In this document: positions 56,763 to 64,000 of the stretch, piece by piece
Layout: every line of letters starts with the position of its first letter
How positions within the stretch are numbered: the first letter of the stretch is position 1
Source of the DNA: Nemertoderma westbladi
Lineage: Eukaryota > Xenacoelomorpha > Nemertodermatida > Nemertodermatidae
Assembly (NCBI GenBank): GCA_032718475.1
Contig: JAUCBJ010005181.1
Location: 17,657-81,656, forward strand
DNA: 64,000 bases
Direction: 5' to 3'
Made by a program: the position numbers and the translations under genes
Notes under the pieces: generated by a model
The model's database searches: none
What the model saw: only the letters and a program-made list of their open reading frames with translations
What the model was told of the DNA's origin: nothing

Positions 56763-58646
56763 CTAGTCGTGCTCGGTATCGTTAATACATGGTACTGCAA
56801 ATATTCTTTTACGGTAATGTACTGCAATAAAGTAATTACTGAGTTCGGAAGCCAATAAAACTTTCTTTCCTGATGGTATAATTATATGTACAGGGCAGTA
56901 CTTTCTAAGACATTCACGAGATTTAAATTCTCGTGGCATACAGTCATTTGGAATAAAGTTTAGCAATAAGGAAGAGGAATAGGTAGAGCAAAGGCAATAA
57001 AAATTATCATCAGTTGATAAAATAATGTGCTCAATTTTAACAAATTGTTTCTGACCATCAACAATCGTAAATGCATAGTATGAGGCAGAATTTCTCTTGT
57101 AAGTGTATGTTGAAGAATGAAAAATTAAACTTTTCACACATATTCTATAAGCAATTCCTTTCAAATTATATAAATTTACTTTGTATGTATTTGCGACATC
57201 CGATGGCAAATATGATGCAGGCAAAAGCTTACCTATAAGAGAAACTTCAAACTCTCCAGAACTAAAATCACTGCGGAATTTATACCATTGTTCTTTCTTT
57301 ATATTCTTATATCTCAAAAAGTTCTTGGCTATTTGAACAGCCTCATTTGTGTTTCCTTGAACAAAGCGTTTAAGAAAGTGGAAGGCACTTTCAAACATAG
57401 ATGCCGAGGACGTGGACAACGAGCCGAAATACCCTACTTGTAGAGGTAAATGTTCAAGAGCGTGAACCGATAAGGTTTGGATTCCATCTCCAAATAATCT
57501 ATGAACGGCTTCCCTGAAACAAGTGATTAGAATTTCGGCGGCATCAACTTCAGTATTATCAACACTGTCATTCAATAGTAAATATAATACTGTCGAAAAA
57601 CATGCAATCGTAACAACGATTTGACTATCTACATCAGAAGAGTAAAATAAACTTACTGCAAAGTAAAGAAAGAAATTTTTGAGTTCTGTAGCTTTCCAAT
57701 GGCGGAGACGATCTAAGGATCGAGGAGAACGAGTAAAATGAACTGGGACTTTAATAACTTCTAGGATAGATGACATTGCGGTTAAGTTGATATGATGTTT
57801 CTTTGTTAGATATAATAATAGAGTCTTTCCAATCCCCAAATACAGCATATGCATTGGGTCAAAAGGAGCCGCTAACGGAGTATTTATCACCTCATTTAGA
57901 GGTGAAACACCTTTGACACCACATTGGGGATGTTGATTTGTAATAGCCCTAATGGCAGATTGAATATGTGACTCGTGGTCTCTTAGTTCTGCAGGGGAAG
58001 AACTAAATGGAAAAATCATTTTTTTCAAATTCTTATCGTAAACACCACAAACTAAACACCATGGGCACCCATAATATGCATTATAATGCATAATATTCAA
58101 TGCATCCGCTCTTGCGGGAAGATCTGCTACAAAAAGGACTAGCTTGATCACTATGAGTTCACCATTATGGTTAAGTTCAAATGCTTTAATTGAATCAATA
58201 GCCGTTGCCATTAGAAACAGGATGTCGGGTTTATTAATTCCATGATATAAAGAAACCAATAAAATGTTTTCAAATTTCCTACGCTGATATGGTGGGAGAT
58301 TAATTATGCTACACAAGACTGGCCACAATTTAAAACCTTTAGATTTGTGAACAGGTACCACGCCGTCGGTATTAATGTTTAAATATAATGTATTACTATT
58401 TAATGGGCCATTAAATAATTCACCTGATGTAATATCTGAATATACACCTGACATTGCACCACTCACAACTTCTTGCGGAGCACGACAAATATTTGGAAAT
58501 GCCATAAATAATGTTCTAACTTGTTCTTCTAGATTTACATTATAATAGGTACCATCATCCTTGTCTTTCTTCACAACATAAAAATCATTCAATTCTGTAG
58601 GTTTTTTTAAATCTCTAAAATTCGGACAGCTGTTGGGAGATGGCAA
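56763..58646 (-). CDS. tnp2-type (EnSpm/CACTA-like) DNA transposase
   Basis: 627 codons on the - strand. Recognisable tnp2 blocks are LNINTDGVVPVHKSKGFKLW, WPVLCSIINLPPYQRRKFEN, then VLFVADLPARADALN and YNAYYGCPWCLVCG (zinc-binding Cys pair), and FDPMHMLYLGIGKTLL (the D.MH....G block). A later TLSVHALEHLPLQVGYFGSL, then ASMFESAFHFLKRFV, matches the H..LHL...V..FGPL..FE block. The order and spacing are those of plant and animal tnp2 transposases. It starts at a Met just after an in-frame UAA. Sequence like the family's N-terminus continues upstream in the same frame. Confidence 0.85.
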   Translation of the reverse strand: MPSPNSCPNFRDLKKPTELNDFYVVKKDKDDGTYYNVNLEEQVRTLFMAFPNICRAPQEVVSGAMSGVYSDITSGELFNGPLNSNTLYLNINTDGVVPVHKSKGFKLWPVLCSIINLPPYQRRKFENILLVSLYHGINKPDILFLMATAIDSIKAFELNHNGELIVIKLVLFVADLPARADALNIMHYNAYYGCPWCLVCGVYDKNLKKMIFPFSSSPAELRDHESHIQSAIRAITNQHPQCGVKGVSPLNEVINTPLAAPFDPMHMLYLGIGKTLLLYLTKKHHINLTAMSSILEVIKVPVHFTRSPRSLDRLRHWKATELKNFFLYFAVSLFYSSDVDSQIVVTIACFSTVLYLLLNDSVDNTEVDAAEILITCFREAVHRLFGDGIQTLSVHALEHLPLQVGYFGSLSTSSASMFESAFHFLKRFVQGNTNEAVQIAKNFLRYKNIKKEQWYKFRSDFSSGEFEVSLIGKLLPASYLPSDVANTYKVNLYNLKGIAYRICVKSLIFHSSTYTYKRNSASYYAFTIVDGQKQFVKIEHIILSTDDNFYCLCSTYSSSLLLNFIPNDCMPREFKSRECLRKYCPVHIIIPSGKKVLLASELSNYFIAVHYRKRIFAVPCINDTEHD

Positions 58647-58670
58647 GCATTCAGTGATGAATTCTAAAAT

Positions 58671-58973
58671 TTATTTTGCTCCACAATCAGTTATATGATG
58701 CTTTGAAATTAGAGTTTTAAAAGTTAATGAAAATGTGGAAACCAACATATCGGACCCTGAGAAAATGTAATCTGCATCATAAAAATCGCTTTCACATGAA
58801 GTGCTGCAGCCATCAAAACTCCGCGAAGAAACACTTTCAACAGATTCATCAAATGGGATAGGTGACGATGTTGTATATCTATCAAAATGGCAAAAATTTG
58901 AATATGATTCAACAGGCATTTCAGGTTGAGGTTCACGTTGCGCAAGGCTAGCACCGCTTGTCGTATCACTCAT
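58671..58973 (-). pseudogene. N-terminal part of the tnp2 transposase, cut off by a single UAA
   Basis: 100 codons in the same frame as the 56763-58646 ORF, separated from it only by the UAA at 58671-58673 and an in-frame bridge (ILEFITECLPSPNS...). The FSLTFKTLISKHHITDCGAK piece resembles the helical W..KH.IS...L..LL stretch that precedes the transposase core. The stop probably inactivates this copy, unless the core is translated from its own Met. Confidence 0.6.
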
Positions 58974-58992
58974 GCGATTGCTGTGATTGAGG

Positions 58993-60117
58993 TTACTTTG
59001 AACACAAACGAAAGAAACAAACGAAGATCAAATGTTTATTGTTTAGGTTAGGCATAGAATATAAGGCCAAGGCCACTGTAAAAAATTTGTTTAATTCAAT
59101 TCGATGCCAGTCCCTACTAACCTGACTCGGAGTATTAACACCAGTGTGACCTCCACGTGTCACCACACGAGAAACTCCCCTACCTCGAGAAACTCTTTGG
59201 GACCCTTCGTTATCGTTACTTTTACCACGTATTATTTTCTGAGCTAACTGACTTGTACGGCGCCTCTTAGAATTATATATGTCGTTCCCAAGTTGATTAA
59301 CAGCAACCACAGCTGATCTAATCTCACCAGCATCTATCTCCTCATCAAAACTAAACCTAGAAACAACAGCTTTCTTAAACAACCCAGAACGTGTCGGCGA
59401 ATGGGGTATCCGTTGAGTTGCCAAAATTCTCTGTGGGAATAATATGCCCTCCGCTAACTCTTTATCTGACCATAATTTGCGGGCCACCAACTGCCCATAT
59501 GCCACAGGGTCAAGATTTTTTGGCCCTATTGTGGCCAAATTTTTTCCATCGAATAGTACAGGATCGCCATCAGTAATGGTCGATGATCTAATGTTCCCTG
59601 GTGAAGAACTTGTACCGGTAGTTTCTCTTTTTATGAATCTCACTATCGATTTATGAAGTTTTTCAGTTTTCTTTAACTGCTTTTTTTGTACCGTTAACGA
59701 CTTTTGTAGTAGTCGGTTGTTATTTAACATAATCTTATACATGCGATTGCGATTATCACCACCGGTATCGGTAACACCAACATCCGAATCAACAATTGTG
59801 TCCGCTGTGTCATTGTCATCATTAATAGCACTACCGGTACTGGAATCATCCGACATGTCGGCGTCACCAGCACTACTATGTTCCCCACCTTCCGTCCACT
59901 GATGGGATAGTGGAAGATCGACATCAATATCAGGCAAGGTAAGACTTACGTTGAAGTTGAAGTTGAAGTTTTTTATTGGACGCCAAATTATAGTAATAGT
60001 GCCTACTGTAAAACGAACACAAAGCATATTAAAATTACGAAACATATTAAAATTGACAGCATAAATAGACATACTTAATGATCGGCCCTGCATAACGTTC
60101 CAGCATTCTGACAACAT
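58993..60117 (-). CDS. BEN-domain-like protein next to the tnp2 transposase
   Basis: 374-codon frame. The central part has an acidic Asp/Ser-rich stretch, a Lys-rich helix (LTVQKKQLKKTEKLHKSIVR) and then VAYGQLVARKLWSDKELAEG followed by a Phe/Pro-containing block and FDEEIDAGEIRSAVVAVNQL. This pattern of LA..L....ELA.S and a later I..V..H... suggests a BEN domain, a DNA-binding fold used in chromatin and in some mobile elements. The ends of the frame (before LTLPDIDV and after SRDWHRIELN) look like intron sequence. There are GTAAGT at about 59946 and GTTAGT at about 59121 on the - strand. The ORF ends 19 bp before the transposase ORF begins, same strand, so both may belong to one element. The domain call is tentative. 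Confidence 0.5.
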   Translation of the reverse strand: MLSECWNVMQGRSLSMSIYAVNFNMFRNFNMLCVRFTVGTITIIWRPIKNFNFNFNVSLTLPDIDVDLPLSHQWTEGGEHSSAGDADMSDDSSTGSAINDDNDTADTIVDSDVGVTDTGGDNRNRMYKIMLNNNRLLQKSLTVQKKQLKKTEKLHKSIVRFIKRETTGTSSSPGNIRSSTITDGDPVLFDGKNLATIGPKNLDPVAYGQLVARKLWSDKELAEGILFPQRILATQRIPHSPTRSGLFKKAVVSRFSFDEEIDAGEIRSAVVAVNQLGNDIYNSKRRRTSQLAQKIIRGKSNDNEGSQRVSRGRGVSRVVTRGGHTGVNTPSQVSRDWHRIELNKFFTVALALYSMPNLNNKHLIFVCFFRLCSK

Positions 60118-60439
60118 TTACAACAAAATTAAAAATAACGTTAACCTGTTAACACAGTAACACTATTTAAAAATAATATGGTGCACCTAGGATAGCCCCA
60201 TGAGGTTATACCTCGTTTCCATGGGGGTCCTATTTAAAATTCATTCTATTAATTAGCGCTCATCAAATACGGCATGAGAGTAAAAATTTAATTAAATAAA
60301 ATAAATAAAATAAAATATATGAAAAGTGCAATACAATGTAAGATTTAATTAAAATATCTAAAAATAATGATCTAGAAGCAGTAAAGAGACTGAGTTTATT
60401 TGTAAATATTTACTATGATTGTTAATTATCTAAAAGTTT
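60118..60439 (-). other. 3' untranslated tail of the LINE and flank
   Basis: On the - strand the LINE ORF is followed by AT-rich sequence with aaataaaataaataaaa, then the words ggaaacgaggtataacctca and ggggctatcctaggtgcacc, typical of non-LTR 3' ends. The exact 3' end, somewhere near 60150-60180, is not clear. Confidence 0.5.
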
Positions 60440-63400
60440 TTAAAAAAAATAAATATAGTTTGATTTGTCGCCTGATAGTAGTTTAAAGAAGTAGTACTTT
60501 TTTACGCTATGTTTGAAGCTTTCTAGTGACACACTGTTTTTGATGTCATCAGGGAGCTTATTCCAGAGTTTTGGCGCCGCAAACGAGAAGCACTCTGTGC
60601 CTGATACGGTTTTACGGCGTGGGACGACGGCCCTGTGCGTGTTGCCTCTTAGATTGATGTTGGCCGTATTGAGTGTAACGAGGGATCTCAGGTAAGGCGG
60701 CGAAAGCTCTCGAGTAATGCGATACATATGGGTGACGATAGTTTGGTCGATACGGTAGTCTAAGGGTAGCCACGCCATCTCCGCGAAGTGCTGGACGGTT
60801 ACGTGCTCTCGCCGGTGTAAACTCAGACAAAATCGCACGCACTTTCGTTGAAGTGCATGTAATTGGCTTTTTAGCTGTTTGCTGGCACTGGAATACCAGC
60901 ATGATGCAACAAAGTCTAAGTGAGGTTGAATCAGGGTGTTACATAACAACCGTTTGGTTTCATAATCAAGCAGGGCACTCTTACGATAAAGAAAACGAAG
61001 AGTCGAGTTGCCTCGTTTAATCACCTTCGATGCCATAGGATTTCCTGATAGAGACGATTCCAACATACAGCCAAGATATTTCACTGACGTTTGTTGTTCT
61101 ATTTTTTTACTCGCACACTCGATGTCTAATGGTTCTGCAGAATTCACGCGTTGGTGGGTCCCAAACAGAATACTCTTTGTTTTTCCAAAGTTTAGTGATA
61201 GTTTATTGTCGGTTGCCCACATGAATATATTATTTAGTTTCGATGAGAGAACCGCAGAAATAACATTTGCATTGTTATGGGAATAGAGAACATTGGCATC
61301 ATCTGCGAGCTTCAGTGAGATGCAATTTGAGTCTATGACGATTCCAGTAGTGGATGTATGCTTAGTTATTGGAGGTCCAATGGATGTACATAGCGGCGGG
61401 CTGGGAAGAATTGCCAGATCCATGTCATTAACATATATGAGGAACAGTAGCACTGCGAGAAGAGCACCTTGTGGAACGCCAGCCTTTATTAAAGCCTCTG
61501 CGGAGTACACATTCCCAATAAATACGCGCTGTTTTCGATCTGAGAGATAAGAACGGAACCAATTCACTGCTGAAGCGTCGAACCCAATTAACCGTAGTTT
61601 CTCTAATAGGATTGTATGATCGACCGTATCAAAGGCCTTTTGTAAGTCAATAAGTAGAACTCCCGTCACCAACCCGTTGTCGACTGCTTCTCTAATGTAA
61701 TTGTTCATGAATAGTAGGCATGTCTCTACAGAATAGTTTTTGCGGAATCCTGATTGCAGTTGATCGAGGATATTGTGAAAAATCAAGAATTCGACAAACT
61801 GAATGAACACGACTCGTTCCAATACTTTCGATAAAATGACTAAGAGCGCCACAGGTCTGAAATTACCCTTTTGCAATCTGCAATCGCGTTTGAATAGTGG
61901 CTTTACTTTGGCAGTCTTATACGTAGTGGGAAAAGTTGATGATGAGATTGATAGGTTTACTAGATGGGTCACCGACTCAGCGATTACGGAGCTGCAGTCA
62001 CGCAGGAAGCCAGGACTGATTCCATCAATTCCAGAACTTTTATCCACTGCAAGTTCATTTAGAATAGTAAGAACCTCTGAGTTGTCCACAATTTTTAAGG
62101 TAAACGAATTAAGTGGGATTCCTTTGTCTCTGTAGAATTGATTGACAACATTTAAATTATATCTACCTGATGCAGCGGGTAATTGTTCCAATAGAGTACC
62201 TGCAATCGATGTAAAGTATTGATTGAATTCTTCCGCTATTGAAATGGGGTCAGTAATCAATACATTATTTGATCTGATACTAGTGATGCTAGAGTTCTTG
62301 GACACGTTTTTCTTTGATGGGGCACCAATAGCCTTTAGCTCCTTCCAGAGTTTCTTGGAATCGGACTTGTACATATGGAGTTTTTGCTTTATGTATGAGT
62401 TTTTCGCATTTGCAATTGCTGTTGCGGTGGATGAAGCAATATCTTTAAAATGTTGCTCATTTACAATAGTTTTATTACGTTTGAAGGAGTTTCGAGCATT
62501 ATTTCTTTCACTAATTTTTTTAAGAATTTCTGCGTTGATCCATGGTTCAGAGTCAATCCTAATACGAACTTTGTGCATCGGTGCCAGCTTGTCTAACACC
62601 TCTTGAAGTGTCTCAGTAAGTGCACGTGCCGCTTCGTTTACATTGGTCGCTGTTAACACGGTAGCCAGTTTGGTGTTGTTCATTAACTCATTGTGGGCAG
62701 ATTCTTTGGAATAATTTTTATATGATCTACAATCGCGGTAAGTGTGATTTCCTTTGGTCAGTTTTTGTTTCTTTCTAGTTAAATACACCATGTGATGGTC
62801 GCTAAGGCCCGTATTAATTACCCCAGAAGCTGCTACAAGATCCAGATTGGATGCAAATATATGATCAATTGTTGTGGAGGAGGAGGTAGTAACTCTTGTT
62901 GCTTCTTTGATTATCTGTTTCATTGACGATGAGTGGCAGAACGACATAAGATGTTGGACAGGAGCTGACGATGGTAGCACGCCACAATACTTGTATGCAC
63001 TACTGCAGCTAGTAGGTCCAGAATTAAGCTTCGAAGTATCTGCATTGGTATCACCTAGGATGTAGACTTCTTTGTATGCCGATGTGTCACCCAGGCAGTT
63101 ATCCAAGTCAAGGAAGAATTTACATGAGAATTCTGAGTGTGGATTGTATATTACTCCTACCAGAATAGGTTTGGTAGCTGGCAGATAAATTGTGCATATC
63201 AAAGATTCTATGCCACGACCTTCGTCATTGAGTTCATCATCTATAGTGTAATTAATATTGTCGGATATGTACATTGCCACACCCCCTCCTTGTCTGTTGC
63301 GATCATAACGAATTATTGAGTAGCCTGGAACACATATTTCATTGTCTGTAATGGTTTCATCAAGCCAAGTTTCAGATAAAGCTAATATATCAATTCTTTG

Positions 63401-63898
63401 GGAGGTGAGCATTAATCGAATCTCAGATAGTTTCCGTAGCAAACTAAGTATGTTATGATGTGCTATGTGTAGGCCGCGTTTGCTGAAAGTATCAAGCCAT
63501 GGGTAAGCAAGGAGTGATTTGTTAGGCCGGTTTGGCATTGATGACGCAGCCGGGGGCCGTGTGGGCGATGGCGACACAGCCGGGGGCTGCGCGGGTGAAG
63601 GCGACGCAGCCAGGGGCCGCGCGGGTGAAGGCGACGCAGCCAGGGGCCGCGCGGGTGAAGGCGACGCAGCCAGGGGCTGCGCGGGCGTAGGCGACGCAGC
63701 CGGGGGCCGCGTGGGCGAAGGCGACGCAGCCGGGAGCCGCGCGGGCAAAGGCGACGCAGCCGGGGGCCGCGCGGGAGAAGGCGACGCAGGCGGGGGCCAC
63801 GCGGGAGAAGGCGACGCAGCCGGGGGCCACGCGGGAGAAGGCGACGCAGGCGGGGGCCGCGTGGGCGAAGGCGACGCAGCCGGGGGCCGCGCGGGCAA
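60440..63898 (-). CDS. LINE (non-LTR retrotransposon) ORF2: endonuclease and reverse transcriptase
   Basis: 1,152 codons with no stop. The first ~120 residues are decapeptide repeats of PAASPSPARP type. Residues ~150-380 are an apurinic-type endonuclease: HHNILSL, LALSETWL, RQGGGVAMYI, LGDTNAD and the C-terminal GLSDHHMVYL. Residues ~610-900 are the reverse transcriptase: FRPVALLVILSKVLER, QSGFRKNYSVETC, LIDLQKAFDTVDH, GVPQGALLAVLLFLIYVNDM and LKLADDANVLYSH, where FADD or YADD is usual. The C-terminus (SFAAPKLWNKLPDDIKNS) is that of CR1/L2/Rex-like elements, but I cannot fix the clade. An uninterrupted frame this long suggests a young copy. The 5' end lies in a minisatellite that runs off the window. 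Confidence 0.92.
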   Translation of the reverse strand: MPARPPAASPSPTRPPPASPSPAWPPAASPSPAWPPPASPSPARPPAASPLPARLPAASPSPTRPPAASPTPAQPLAASPSPARPLAASPSPARPLAASPSPAQPPAVSPSPTRPPAASSMPNRPNKSLLAYPWLDTFSKRGLHIAHHNILSLLRKLSEIRLMLTSQRIDILALSETWLDETITDNEICVPGYSIIRYDRNRQGGGVAMYISDNINYTIDDELNDEGRGIESLICTIYLPATKPILVGVIYNPHSEFSCKFFLDLDNCLGDTSAYKEVYILGDTNADTSKLNSGPTSCSSAYKYCGVLPSSAPVQHLMSFCHSSSMKQIIKEATRVTTSSSTTIDHIFASNLDLVAASGVINTGLSDHHMVYLTRKKQKLTKGNHTYRDCRSYKNYSKESAHNELMNNTKLATVLTATNVNEAARALTETLQEVLDKLAPMHKVRIRIDSEPWINAEILKKISERNNARNSFKRNKTIVNEQHFKDIASSTATAIANAKNSYIKQKLHMYKSDSKKLWKELKAIGAPSKKNVSKNSSITSIRSNNVLITDPISIAEEFNQYFTSIAGTLLEQLPAASGRYNLNVVNQFYRDKGIPLNSFTLKIVDNSEVLTILNELAVDKSSGIDGISPGFLRDCSSVIAESVTHLVNLSISSSTFPTTYKTAKVKPLFKRDCRLQKGNFRPVALLVILSKVLERVVFIQFVEFLIFHNILDQLQSGFRKNYSVETCLLFMNNYIREAVDNGLVTGVLLIDLQKAFDTVDHTILLEKLRLIGFDASAVNWFRSYLSDRKQRVFIGNVYSAEALIKAGVPQGALLAVLLFLIYVNDMDLAILPSPPLCTSIGPPITKHTSTTGIVIDSNCISLKLADDANVLYSHNNANVISAVLSSKLNNIFMWATDNKLSLNFGKTKSILFGTHQRVNSAEPLDIECASKKIEQQTSVKYLGCMLESSLSGNPMASKVIKRGNSTLRFLYRKSALLDYETKRLLCNTLIQPHLDFVASCWYSSASKQLKSQLHALQRKCVRFCLSLHRREHVTVQHFAEMAWLPLDYRIDQTIVTHMYRITRELSPPYLRSLVTLNTANINLRGNTHRAVVPRRKTVSGTECFSFAAPKLWNKLPDDIKNSVSLESFKHSVKKYYFFKLLSGDKSNYIYFF

Positions 63899-64000
63899 AG
63901 GCGACGCAGCCGGGGGCCACGCGGGAGAAGGCGACGCAGCCGGGGGCCGCGCGGGCGAAGGCGACGCAGCCAGGGGCCACGCGGGCGAATGCGACGCAGC
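63541..64000 (-). repeat. GC-rich 30-bp minisatellite, more than 15 copies, at the 5' end of the LINE ORF
   Basis: Unit gcgacgcagccgggggccgc plus gcgggcgaag, 30 bp, reaching the window edge. On the - strand it encodes P(A/P)ASPSPARP-type decapeptides in the LINE frame. Another frame on the same strand is also open (APGCVAFARA). Unit variants (caggggc, caggcggg, gtgggc) are scattered. It is far richer in G and C than its surroundings. Confidence 0.95.

Noticed and set aside
63522-63980. 152-codon - strand frame of APGCVAFARA repeats
   Set aside because: It is the alternative frame of the GC-rich minisatellite. The frame that continues into the LINE endonuclease is the meaningful one.

Overview
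The window is eukaryotic, most likely from a marine invertebrate animal. The genes have introns with GT/AG junctions, TATA boxes and AATAAA signals, and the families (CABLES, astacin, YHYH, BEL/Pao, animal LINEs, tnp2) fit a metazoan. There are no operons, rRNA genes or convincing functional tRNA genes. The palindromic word TAGGCCTA is strongly enriched. The taxon cannot be fixed from sequence alone. About a fifth of the window is one minisatellite and roughly another third is mobile DNA.

Region 1-20.5 kb is a CABLES-like gene (Cdk5/Abl enzyme substrate, cyclin-box protein) on the + strand with three reconstructed exons: 868-1566, 4543-4936 and 20206-20414 (433 aa). Intron 1 holds a 1.4-kb element with 32-bp inverted ends and a 76-bp tandem array. 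Intron 2 is 15.3 kb, and 14.3 kb of it is a roughly 475-copy, 30-bp minisatellite. Its unit is the last 16 nt of exon 2 plus the first 14 nt of the intron. The 5' splice site has therefore been copied hundreds of times, 30 nt apart and in frame. This is the most remarkable object in the window. A 772-bp element with TTAA flanks follows it.

Region 20.5-28 kb has a 63-bp minisatellite, a tRNA-like SINE head and the first of two nearly identical six-exon astacin metalloprotease genes (287 aa: signal peptide, antistasin-like six-cysteine module, astacin catalytic domain). The second copy lies at 45.2-49.5 kb in the same orientation. The two segments differ by a precise 684-bp TA-flanked MITE present only in the first copy and a smaller microsatellite-bearing insertion.

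Region 28-45 kb, between the astacin copies, has a foldback-like element, two broken BEL/Pao retrotransposons and a third gag fragment (all on the - strand), and a complex satellite sharing a 23-bp stretch with one Pao gag.

Region 49.5-64 kb has simple repeats, a four-exon YHYH-domain secreted protein gene (53097-55818) with a LINE relic in intron 2, a long perfect palindrome with a cluster of TCACCCGGGTGA sites, a tnp2-type (EnSpm/CACTA-like) transposase beside a BEN-like ORF, and a long intact LINE ORF running into a GC-rich 30-bp minisatellite at the window edge.

The four host genes (CABLES, two astacins, YHYH) are unrelated in function. The astacins are a recent duplicate pair. The rest is repeat and transposon biology. 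Exon boundaries were inferred by eye from phase and splice consensus and not from transcripts.
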